From assembly GCA_902806565.1 (NCBI GenBank), contig CADCXA010000021.1, positions 1,240,001 to 1,304,000 of the forward strand: a stretch of DNA of 64,000 bases, given 5' to 3'. The notes below the pieces were generated by a model, which saw only the letters and a program-made list of their open reading frames with translations, had not been told where the DNA came from and did no database searches. Below, piece after piece: positions 22,805-34,000 of the stretch (positions are counted from its first letter, which is position 1; each line of letters begins with the position of its first letter). The DNA comes from Hypoxylon rubiginosum. Taxonomy: Eukaryota; Ascomycota; Sordariomycetes; Xylariales; Hypoxylaceae. A program made the position numbers and the translations under genes.

Positions 22805-24932
22805 TTTTGTTTTTGTTAAAATTTTATACGGTCGTTCGTTCATTAAGTATTCTTTCTATCTGTCTAGTTCACTCAACAAAACAAGGGAGAAATATCTATA
22901 AAGTCAAAGTCTGTCGTGGTCCCGTCCTTGATAAGGCAATGCAAGAACCCAAGAGCCCGACTTGACAACGTTTCCACTTTTGTGGTGTAGCGTTCTGGCA
23001 TTGCATTTCAAACCTTTACAAAGGTCCAAAAAGGATTGGATGTTTCGGTAATAATCTCTTACAGCCGCAGCCGAACTCCATAACCAACTAGACTACTGTC
23101 ACGAGACCGTCCAAGCGATGAGGAGAACAACGACGTTGTTGCACAGAGAGCTAGAAACTTAACAGCTACCAAAGTCCTTGTATATACAGGAATGTCGAAC
23201 AAAAAGGCCCACCAGACAAATGAGCCTACCCCATCCCTCGCCATACCTGTCCTGACACCCCTGGTAAACAAGGTGGCCAGTCCTGCCATCCTAGAAGCCG
23301 TGATACCTTCCGGAGAGTAAGGGCTAGGCTCGTGTAACAAGAGCCTAAGTCCTGACAACTACCAAGGGCAATAGTCTCACTAGTAGCTCGTGCTGGGTCT
23401 GACATCTATTTTAGATTATGTTCGACATATCTAGGTGTAGAGGGAGCACTCAAGTCGTATAGTTTAAGCTGCTGAAGCTAACGGCGATGTATTTGCATAT
23501 TCTAGCACTCACTTCAAGCTCCATTATATAAACTTAGGTACGTAGTAGGCTGCCGTGAAGGCGGTAAGATTTGGCCGTTTGCCATCAGCCAAGTTAAAAA
23601 CGGGGAATATATAGGTATGTACCTATATACTCCTGGTGTGGTGATTTAGTGACGCTATATTCTTGTCCTTTATGGGGCTTTTTATCCATATAAAATAATG
23701 ATGGCATATGACTAAAAGAATGTATTATATGGTGTTACGGGTGGGCATGTGCGTGAGCTTTGATTTTAGCTGAATTGTTGAACCATTTTTTTAAACTAGG
23801 GATTGGAATCCCGGGCTAGATGACACCAAGACTCATGATATTCATGGCGTGAATGCTTCTCCTAAGTTTCGGGCTACTTGTCCTGCCTTGGAGAATTTCG
23901 AGCTACGGAAGATCAACTCGATATTATGTCCTCAACTTAGTTGAGATGATGGTGGCATAGTATGGGGCCTTGGAATATCCCTGTAGATCTCAACACTTCT
24001 CTGTATACCTGAGCGGTTATCTTACAAACACGTGCCAATCAGCTTTATTGCTTTATTCCTGCCGGTTTTAGTCCTGGATTCTATGGAATTTTTCTAGAAC
24101 CAGGATAAAACCCGAGTCAGCCCTCTTACATTTAAGCACGTGTCCATTAAGTTATTGATATCGTTAAATATTATTCGAGGGATTCCTGTAAGGATTCTCA
24201 TAGTCAGAATTTGTAGGCCCTCAAGATGACACAAGTCAAATATCAGGAGATGAAAGTATAATACAAACGTATTAGCTCTTCGTGGGCTGATATTTGGATA
24301 TGTGGTTGAATATTTCACGTGTTTCATTAGCCGATATTCCGAGCGGCTGGATTCTGACATGAGGCCTTCTCCGCTGTTAAACCGTCTTGTCCACGTTCCT
24401 CCGCATGTATAAGCTAGTTAGGAGCTAGACAAATTGCCAATATCGTTTCAGACCAATTCGACGCGAGTCCCAAGGGTGATATCATAATGAAGTAGTGCTG
24501 TGTGTGACTCTGGAGATATAAGACCCGCGTTAGGGGGTAGTCTAAGACAAATGAGCTACAGCAGTCGTGAAACCACCGTTGCAGACTGCATATTGGCGGC
24601 ATAACAGGCGACAGCTGTTCGGAATGCCTCAGGGGACCGGACCGAGCACACACCATCTTCGGTCCTGGAACAATATGAAGCGTGGCTAGGGTCCCGATGC
24701 ACCGTGACCGTGCATTTACGCACGTCAAGACCTAGGCTAACCGGGCGGGTTGCCATCTATCGGCATATTCCAAGATTACGTGCCATCAACGGTGTGTACG
24801 CACAACTCCTAGCCCCCACGACGTAACGAAGTTCCAACCGTATGATCTTGTACGCCGAGTAAGAAGCATGTATGGACATAAAAAATGACGTGGGATGTAG
24901 CGAATTGGGAGACAGGGAGCTCCTCCAACCAG
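22805..24932. other. Gene-poor spacer
   Basis: About 2.1 kb with no supported exon. Two overlapping minus-strand frames near 24414-24756 have ATG codons but no recognisable product. No RNA gene seen beyond the 5S gene at its left edge. Confidence 0.4.
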
Positions 24933-25287
24933 TCAAGTCGGGCCGCCGATGCGCCTATGGCGTTCCAGAACCGCGGGGTCCACGAATGGTTGGGCTACTG
25001 CCGCGGATGAGACCTCGATAGGGGCCCCTGGGAAAATACCATGTTAACATAGAGTGTGAATTCAGTTCCCCGTGATTTACAAGGCACGTACGGGTTGTTT
25101 GTCTGTCAGCTGGCGACCTTACAATAACTTCGTTGATCGAAGCCGGGGCGACGGTATACGATTTACATGAAGCCGGCTTAGATGGTGGTCGTAGCCTGCC
25201 CTTGACGAGTTTTCGATGTACTTGGTGTGATTCTTGCTGTTGCCGCTGCTGCTGCTGCCGCTGCTGCTGCTGCTGCTTGGACGACAT
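24933..25287 (-). CDS. Possible small protein with poly-Gln N-terminus
   Basis: Not recognised and doubtful. An ATG at 25287 opens MSSK followed by Gln runs broken by Arg, then a basic Pro/Ser-rich stretch. The unspliced frame runs to 24955. Splicing 25287-25092 to 25027-24933 (GTACGT donor, GTTAAC branch, TTTTCCCAG acceptor, 64-base intron) gives 96 residues ending APIEVSSAAVAQPFVDPAVL and then a short basic tail. A second possible donor (GTAAGG near 25122) with another acceptor leads to a different frame containing SWTPRFWNAIGASAARLDWL. So a gene is plausible but its structure is open. There is no signal peptide. Chance is a fair alternative. Confidence 0.28.
25234..25279 (-). repeat. CAG/CTG trinucleotide repeat
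   Basis: Imperfect run of CTG on the plus strand, read as CAG (Gln) on the minus strand, within the doubtful small gene. Interrupted by CCG and TTG units. Confidence 0.85.
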
Positions 25288-26217
25288 CGTGGTCTAACTC
25301 TTTTAAGGTCACCCGAATATGAGACACAGGTCGGTACTTGGTTCGTACCCTTGACACTTGTTATGATGCAAGATTAAGCTATAAGCTTAGATAAAGAGGA
25401 CTTGATAGAATGACTTGGTGGTGATTTACATATCGCCGATTTCCTATAAACTCATAAATTCATGTAAGTGAAAGGAGAGTCGCTTACACCTCGGGCTATA
25501 CCTCGGCTGGAGGCTGGGCACAGACCAGGAGTTTGACGCCAAATTCCAATGTGACCTTGTGGAGCTCCCGTGGCTTGCCCATTTCGGGGATGGTGGGAAA
25601 ATGCAGCTCGGTGCAGGTGGTAAACCTCCTTTTGGTTAAGCCGAAGCGACCGAAGAAATAGAAACAGGTCACAAAGACGACGTCGGATTTGCTTTTTCTC
25701 GGTGGCTACGGAATCAATTGCAAGGTCATCAGCTTATAGCGAATTTTATAGAAGAGAGAAGTCGAATTGCAAGAGTCAATGGGGAAAAGTTGTAAATATC
25801 TTGCGAGGTGGATTTCATATTGCCCCTTAGCTCTGTCAGGGATTTCAGGGATTCTTATTCGAAGAACAAATTGGGGTACGAGCACCTGATCAACTGGACC
25901 GGGATGACCTTCCCGGAAAGGTATCCCGTTAGCCAAGAATGGTAAAGTGTGACTTTCGTTACCCCTCATTTTGATTCGCAAGTGCTAGGCGGCTTAAGCA
26001 TGAAGCAAGTTCGACCTCTGAGATGAAGGAAGATGCACACAAGCTGCAGATTGGGCTGGTACAGGGTATGCACTAGCCTGCAGAGGCTGCAGAGACTGCA
26101 CCGAAAGGCACACACAACACACACACACACACACAACGCATACGGCGAACAACTCATTCTTTATTAACAAGCCCTGGCATCTGCTGGTCCGCTAGAGGGG
26201 ACGGGGACGGGAACCAA

Positions 26218-26346
26218 GGGGGAACCACTGGGAACCACTGGGAAAAAGACTAGCAAAGGTGACTTGTCTGATTTATCTGATTTGTCCGTTTGTTCGTTGA
26301 GGAGTTGAGGAGTTGGGAGAATCGAGGAATCGAGGAATCGAGGAAT
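26218..26346. repeat. Cluster of short tandem repeats
   Basis: Three adjacent families: GGGAACCACT units (about 26218-26245), GAGGAGTT units (about 26297-26315) and AATCGAGG units (about 26320-26346), each with two to four copies, suggesting local replication slippage. Confidence 0.8.
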
Positions 26347-26702
26347 AGTCCAATACTACCCTCGTCTTGCTCGTGCTCTGCTCATGCTCGTGCCCCTTAG
26401 GTAAGCTTGGTACTTGACCCTACGTGCATTCCCAATTCTTACGAGCTTTGAAATTGAATCCAATCCCTTTGGTCAATTGAAGAACTTCCCGGTTAGGATC
26501 TGGCACTAAGATTTTTATAGGGTTGATGGAGGGACCGCTGATGACTCTTACCGCTATCCAAAGAGAAGAAGAGGAAAAGTCTTAACTAACTTCTAGCCCT
26601 TCGTCTTCTTTTTTTTCCCCCTTCCCTCTTTTAAATAAGAAGAAAGACAAAAAAATTTTATTTAAAGGAAAAAAAGAAAGAAGAAACATATCCACTTACC
26701 AC

Positions 26703-26738
26703 GCGTTGCCCGTTGCCCGTTGCCCGTTACCCGTTGCT
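26703..26738. repeat. CGTTGCC tandem repeat
   Basis: Five copies of CGTTGCC or CGTTACC in series, in the presumed leader or promoter of the downstream transcription factor. Confidence 0.85.
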
Positions 26739-27104
26739 CAATTTGTTTCGTTTCCGCCACACACACCCCGCGTTAGCGTTAGCGGCAAAAAAAGAAAAAA
26801 ACAAAATTTCTAATTACGAGAGCCGCCTCCTCCCCCAAATTCTTGCTCATATCCCTCTTATCGCTATTAGTCCAGACCCCTCCAATTACTCAATTCCGTG
26901 ATCGGTCTCGGACTTCGAAAGTCAGAGCAAAAGCTCATACCCCCCAGCCTCAGCCTCGGCCGGTATAACGGCGCGGAGCCATACGGAGCAAAGAAATTGC
27001 CTCAAACCCAACGGCCTGTCACATCTTGTCACCCTAATTCCGTCCTATATCATTCGTCAATTCGCCAATTGATCCTTTACAGTGTGTGAGTGTGTGTGGT
27101 GTGC

Positions 27105-29508
27105 ATGGATGGTCACACAGTTGTCGGCGCCGTTTCGGCCCCGTCTACGAGCCCTACCAGCCCTGTGAGCCTCCATCGCCATGGTTCCATGAAGCGAAAG
27201 CGCAGCGAAGGCGGCATGGCCGTCGACAGCAGTCCTGGTAGCGTGATCGGCGATGAAGACCACTCTATGGCCGAGCCCGAAAAGAAGAGGCAACCTGGCG
27301 TCAAACGGTACGTTTTATATGACTAATAGTCCAATTTTTCCTATATGCCATGTCGTAATAATGATAGAAACATTTATTCATATTCACGAATACATCTATC
27401 TACCCTACCTAATCGTATATAACACAAGTATCTACTTGCTAACGTCGTTCGGGCTATAGAGCGTGTAACGAATGCAGGCAGCAGAAACTTAGGTGCGATG
27501 TTGTCCAAGAGCCCTTTCAGAGTTGCTCGAGGTGTAATCGTCTAAAGCTCGAGTGCAAGATCGAGTCCAACTTCAAACGGATCGGCAAGAGGTCCAAGCA
27601 TGCCGAGATGGAAAAGGAGATCGATCGCTTAAGGCGAAAGATCTCCCAGGCGAAAGCGCAGGGGTTTGTGATAGAAGACGATGAAGACCTGCAATCTCAA
27701 TTGCAATCCCCCGTCGCAAATAGTGCGTACTCGCATACCCGAAATCCTTCGCTCATGGGGTCCGATGAGGCTGTCACCTCCCTTCTGACTCTGAAGCGGG
27801 GAGGTTCGTATAGCTTGGCCGCAACCCATTATGCCTACGAGCTTGAGACAGTGCGGCTGACCGAGCAGGACGTCCACGGTCTATTCCAGGAATTCTTCAA
27901 CTGCTACCACCCCTTCCTCCCATTCTTAAACGAACACCAGTCCCCTGACCTTTATTATCAACAACATGCCCTGCTCTTCTGGACCATCATTGCCATTGCC
28001 TCTCGGCGCTACCATGCTAAACCTAGCATATTACACGAGCTGTCAAGCGGGCCCCTGAACAGACTGCTCTGGGGCACCGTAGGTGACGTACCGAACAGCT
28101 ACTTTGTCGTCAAGGCTCTCTGCTTATTATGTACCTGGCCGCTGCCCACGAGTACCACGACGGCCGACCCTACGCATATACTCTGCGGTGTTATGATGAA
28201 AGCCGCCACAGGCATCGGCCTACATCGACCGAACCACACGCAAGACTTCTCCCGAGTGTCCGTCGAGCTGAACAAGGACCAGCTTCATGATCGAGTAACG
28301 ACTTGGGCTGTATGCAATATAGTTGCCCAGTCAATCGGAACTGGGTACGGCCAACCCGCGACCACGCTCTACGACTGGACGTTAGGCATCCGCCCCGGTG
28401 AAGACGGCCCCTTCACGTTATCTCCCGAACTCGAGGCCCGGTTAAGGATAGAGAGGTTCTGTGATAAGGTCTCGAAAGAAATGTATAGTAACGCAAGCGA
28501 TCCCCGGGGCGTGGCCGGTGACGAGCATAGGGCGATGCTGATGCGGGTATACCGTCGCGACTTTCAAGAACTACATGCGTCGATTCTTTCTCAGAACCTG
28601 TCGCCGATTGTGGAGATACACTTAGCAGCGGCTAACGTGCACCTTCGCCTTGCTGGATTCTTCGACTCGAGCAGCACTCCTGGATATATGGACGACCTAA
28701 TGGGCCTGTGGCGGGCCATAATAAGCTTCCTTGACATCCTATTTGTGGAAGCTAACCAGCAAATTCTACTATACGCCACTAATTATATCCAGCAGATGCT
28801 TGTAGCCGCTGGGTTTGCTTTGCTGAAGCTGATGAGATCGTTCTTTGCGAAGACGATAGAGTTCGAGAGGGGTCGAGTGCTGTTCCACAAGACCATTCAG
28901 GCGATCCGCACAACCAGTGTGTTAGATAACGATCTACAATGGCGGTTAGCGGAGCTTATGGTTCAGATGTGGAACGGCGCGAGGATCGATAATAAGAACA
29001 ACTTTCACGACGATGACAATTCGGTTCTCATCGACGATAGTCTACAACTGAAGGTCCGATGCAGGCACAGCATGAGCCTTGTGTACGACTCCATCTGGCG
29101 CTGGAGGGAAGAGTACCAAGCGCAAGGTCGCGGCACGCTTGATGGTAAGGCTTTCTTTTTCTCCTCGATAGATGCCACGTCCGCGTGGCTTGGAGGACTT
29201 ACTAATATCGAGCAGCTTTAAAGCACCCCACGAATCCGGACTCGGCTAACGAGTCTTCAGCGTCTTCCACCCATATGGACAGCACCCTCCTACCTCACAA
29301 TAACTTAGCGAATCTAACATCGATGGCAACGAATAACGGCGCAATCACGCCAACGACAAATCATGGCTTGAACGCCGGGGCGAATAGCATGATCGGAGTT
29401 GGCTACGGAAGCGATGCTAATTACGATTTCTTCGATCCCCAACATTGGGTGCTCGACGGCTTGTTAGATTTCAACTACACTTTTGCTCAACCTTTGGAGG
29501 GCGTGTAG
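27105..29508 (+). CDS. Zn2Cys6 fungal transcription factor (Leu3/War1-like type)
   Basis: Nuclear DNA-binding regulator; target genes unknown. Exons 27105-27307, 27460-29144 and 29216-29508 total 726 residues. Intron 1 (GTACGT, GCTAAC branch, TATAG) lies just before the zinc cluster. Intron 2 (GTAAGG, TACTAAT branch, CAG) joins the last exon and avoids a stop at 29219-29221. The binuclear cluster has Cys70, 73, 80, 90, 93 and 100 (C-X2-C-X6-C-X9-C-X2-C-X6-C), followed by a basic linker (NFKRIGKRSKHAEMEKEID) and a short coiled coil. The middle part has the fungal transcription factor pattern (LFQEFFNCYHPFLPFL, LFWTIIAIASRRYH, MMKAATGIGLHRP). The C-terminus is Asn-rich and acidic/aromatic, ending DFNYTFAQPLEGV, a plausible activation region. 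The spacing and the NECRQQKLRCD text resemble Leu3 and weak-acid-response War1 proteins; orthology is not established. The exon 1 ATG is the first in frame. Confidence 0.9.
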
Positions 29509-30952
29509 GAACAGCCAAAGGAGTTGGACAAGCGACGATAATTCGTCTTAATAGCTACATTGCGTTCGCAGGGTTTCATCGAGACTTTAGGAACCTAGAC
29601 GACACACGAGGGACAGGCCTACATTAATAAGCCATTAGGAGCACGAGCACGAGCAAACGAGAACGAGAAGAACGAGAACGAGACTGAACGAGGTACCAGA
29701 ACTACGATACTACGATTCGAAAAGGGGCAGACACGAGAGGATAGTTCGATTCAACTGGCACCCGGAGTGTGTTTAATTTACCTTCAACGCTAGAGCACCG
29801 TCTCTAGCATAGATTGATTACGATTGAGGAGAAATGATTTGGAGGGAATGGCGTAATACCCCTTCTATCATGCATGGTATTGCGAAAAAGGGGGGGTTTT
29901 ATACCAGGAGCTTCGAGGATTCGACGTGTTGCTTATATGTGATATCACTATATATCTTTGTCGGTGGGTTGTGTTAATTAATCTTGTAGTCAGCATTATT
30001 CGGAGCACGGCACGAAATTGAAATTGTTCAACAATGCTCTAAGCTGTTACATTGGCACATCAAAGTCTTAGAAGAGACGGCCATGATTAAAGGCCTCGTT
30101 TTTCTAAAGCTATTAGAGCTCCGATCCAGTTGGATATGTTCTCGTGATTACCAATGTCGTAAGATCCATGAGAAGGCTCGCACGGGACCTGAATATATCG
30201 ATGTCTTAGAAGAGACGGAGACGGCCAAGTTCCTGAAAAGGTTCCCGATTCTGGAGAGGTTGGTTTCAGTAAGATGATGTCCACGAGCGCCGCTCATTGG
30301 GAACATCAGTATACACGCTGGCAACACTTTGCGTGGGGCAATGCCATAACCATCTGAGAGACGTGTTTCATAATAGGTCCGGTAAGGCTGTAGCTGAGAA
30401 AAAGCAACGCCTGCCACTCGAGCGGAGCGGCCCACGGGTCGGGCACCAGAGAGTATGTTTCCAAGGTTGCCATGTGGTCTAATGACTTGCACGTAGGACG
30501 ATGGCACCCAACGACACAATGTTTCCGATCGACCCTCAACGAACCAACGGAAGGTTCAAAGTTTGGCCAACTCGATTATAATTAACACATCGACGATGCT
30601 TTACCAGAAATAGTACCTACCTTAATCCTAGAGTCATCCAGGACGGCACCTCCACGCTCCGTCCTACCGATCTGTGACACGTTCTCTCTCTTCTTCTCTC
30701 TGCGGAAACGTTCCATCGCTCCGTGACTCACGATAATGACGTTTTTCGTCGGTGCCGACAGATTACATGAACGCAGACACAGACATAATAGGTCTGTAGG
30801 TACTCGTAGGGGGAGACTTGTATCATTCGAAGACGGCGCGGCGCGTGCGAGCGAGGTAGCATCGAATCCTCCGATAGACAGATGGACGTGTTTCAGAACT
30901 ACACAGGGCTGGCCCGGATTGCCACCCACCTTACATCTTGTGCACTTATGAG

Positions 30953-31000
30953 CCCAGGTAGCCTAGGTAGCCTAGGTAGCCTAGGTAGGTAGGTAGGTAT
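30953..31000. repeat. AGGTAGCCT minisatellite
   Basis: Nine-base units AGGTAGCCT (three to four copies) pass into four-base AGGT units. Confidence 0.9.
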
Positions 31001-34000
31001 CTTACGCACGTCGTCGCGTGGTATCTAGGCTGCAGGCCGGCGGCGTCGAGACGCTGACCTGCCTACACCTGCACATTCATACACACACGCTCACACACTC
31101 ACACCTTCTCTCTGTGCGTCTGTGTCTGTCCGTTTCCTGGCTCATGTCCCCTATGTCGCGAAGGTCTGGTTCGCGACGATTGCTTCCGCCTCCCTTGCTT
31201 TTGGGAAATCTGTTTTTCATCCCGGGATGATATATCTTTTCGTTCTTTTTTTAGTTTCTCGTGGTGGTGCGTGGGAATCGGTTGGTTCCGTCGCTTGTCG
31301 AGATTCCTCTACCTTGCCTTGCCTTGCCTTACCTACCTCATACATACCCAAGGTACCGTACCTCAGCTCGACATGGTATGGCAATGGCGATAGTATGACA
31401 CGAGCGTGCCCACACGCGCAGACATCGACTCGAGATCGAGTAAGTATCTTACCAACGACCCTAGCACGGTAGTAAAAGGCGCCGATGTATAGCTACCTCC
31501 TCGATTTCCATGCTCCCACGAGTTAGCACCCATGCTCACAAGCTAGCTACCCACGCTCATCCGTGGCTAGGTAGGTAGGCTAGCCTCCTATCTCATCTTT
31601 ATCGCACTCTCATCCTCTTCGTGGGATCCACACGCTAGTGTAATACATCGCGACGTCGATGTGACGTCCCGCGATTCTGTCCAGCTGGACAGGGGACAGA
31701 AGGAATGGGGCGGATGGGGCGGGATCCGGAGCCACATCGCAAGAGCCGGTCGATAAGTCTCCGATCGCCCTAGGGGTCTGGGGGTCCAGCCACGTTTTGG
31801 GGGGAGGGGGCTGGAGAGCCTCGCGCCTCGCGCCTCACGCCTGGCGGTAAAGCGGTAGATCTGATACCCGCGAGGCACATGGGGAAGGGAAGGGGTTTGT
31901 TGTTGTTGGTCTACTTAGTCGATCAAGTGGAGAGGAGGAAGGAGTTTTCCGGGGGGCGTCGATGTTGTTGGTTTTATTTTTAGGAGACAACTTTGCAATA
32001 TGGCCCTGTACCTGCGTCTGCGGGTTTGGGAGTAAGCAAGATTTGGGGGGATGTGAACCGGGATAGGAGAAGGAAAGAAAGAAACGAAGAAGAAAAAAAA
32101 GCTTGGAATAGATACGTAGATCTATCTCGTTCGAAATATGCAAAAAAATACTGCCTTCCTAGGTATGTACCCAGGTAGGTAAACCTCGTGGGCCCAAGCC
32201 CGGCGTTTCTAGACACGGCCGGCGAGGCGGGCTTGCGGCAACTGCCATATGGCAATCCGGCTACTACTAGCCTATCTTACAGCTCCTTCGTCCCTATCTT
32301 AAATCCGAACTCTCACTTGCGAGCCGAGATGATGACGGTAGGTATTAGAAGCGGCTGTGTCTTCCGGCGATAGAGATGGTATCGCGAGGGGTTTGAGCTA
32401 ATGGCAGCGCGTGTGTGCGCTGGTCCCTGACCTGTTGCGGAGTTCCTCGTCGCCACGGTCTCAGGTAAGTCTGTTTATCATACCTACCTCCCAAGGTACT
32501 TTCCATACTTACACAATATTGTCTTAAATCGACACGACGCGGAGATTAGGAGATAGATGAGCTCATCAGGCCGAGACAGTTCGTTTTGTGGTGACCGTCC
32601 GTGCCCTCCTTCCCCCGGGAGATTCCCTGCGTGCTCGCGTGGTAAATCTGCGGTGTCACGGTTGGCATTAGCAAGTGGCACCATGGCGACATGGTCAACT
32701 TGTTCCTGGTCTGTACTTGACTGTCCCTTCGGGGTACATGTTCGACATGAATTGGGGGTTTACGGTGTACAAAGACAATAAGCGTGAACCCTACGGTATA
32801 ACTTCAACTTCGAATCCGCATCTACCTCAACTGTATCGGTACGCACCGTGATGCGGCGCGGTACAGTGACCTAGGGTAGGAAGAAACAAGCGACTGAGTC
32901 AGACTGGCCGTCTCTATCGTCTCTATCAGGAACAAGCAAACCCGGGACCGTGGCCATGCGAAGAGCGTTCAAAATCCCATACCGTCTACCTTCATTACTT
33001 GGAGAATGAAGGGGGGGTTCGTAGTAAGACAACGAGACTCCGGAAAGTCCTTAATCACACGCGTCGTCCAATGGGACCCGTGGTTTTTGGCTGTTGGGAC
33101 GCGCAGTAACGACAATTTGTCACCAGGTGTGGACCCAAAGCATTCGTAGGATTTAAGTCTCGCCTCGTGCTATGGGTGACATTTCAAATCCCAAGGTGAC
33201 GGTGACGTCGAGAGTATGCACCTAAGCGAATACCACGCAGAATTTGGATCGAGAAGGGCAAAGCAGCCTGGGTCCGGCTGGCCAGAGAGGCCATCGACGC
33301 TCAGTTACGGCGCGGACGGGTCTCTAAGATTCGTATGAATCCCATGATTGATATAATTTGCTTCGGCGTTAGGGGGTAAAAATGGCAATAAGAAAAGGTA
33401 AAGGTGAGGAATGGATAGATGGATAGCATCGGGGAAAGATGAAAGAAAAATCGCGGTGAGCTTGTGCTCAGACTGAGTCAGCTGTGGCGGGAAGAAGAGA
33501 AAATCAGGCCAGCCAGCGGATTGTGGTGACGGGTACAAAATGGAGACGATCAGCCGAAATCTACTCGGCTGTGCTTATATGGAACGGAGGTGGTAAGGTA
33601 GGAGATTGCGATTGCGCAGTGCCATGCTCGCCCATATTGGAGAAGTTCTCTTTTGCTTCGTTTTTCTTTTTCTTTTCTGTCTGCTTTACCCTGCGGGAAT
33701 GATGATGATGACGGGATTTCGGGAATGCCGCCCAGACGTGAAACGTTGCTCTTTCGAGTAGGGTTGTTGTCCATCTGGGGCCAAGAAAGTGTAATTGGAA
33801 AAAAAATCTTAATAGAGAAGGGGAAAAATAAAGGAAGGATGAATAGGCTCGATGGATGCGAATGCGACACGTGTGGAAACTACCGAAGCGGAAAAGTTTG
33901 TATCACAGAAGTTCCCCGGTTCGGACTACCTTCCTTTTCCGCCGGGAAGAGATAGTTTCGGGCGCCATAAGTCAACAATTAGCCCATCTATCCCTTGTTT

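Larger units (their letters stand above)
25288..27104. other. Upstream region of the Zn2Cys6 regulator
   Basis: About 1.8 kb. The right half is rich in short tandem repeats (26218-26346, 26703-26738), a CA microsatellite (about 26109-26136) and a purine/pyrimidine-rich block at 26565-26690. It probably holds the promoter and a long leader of the transcription factor gene. No coding exon supported. Confidence 0.45.
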
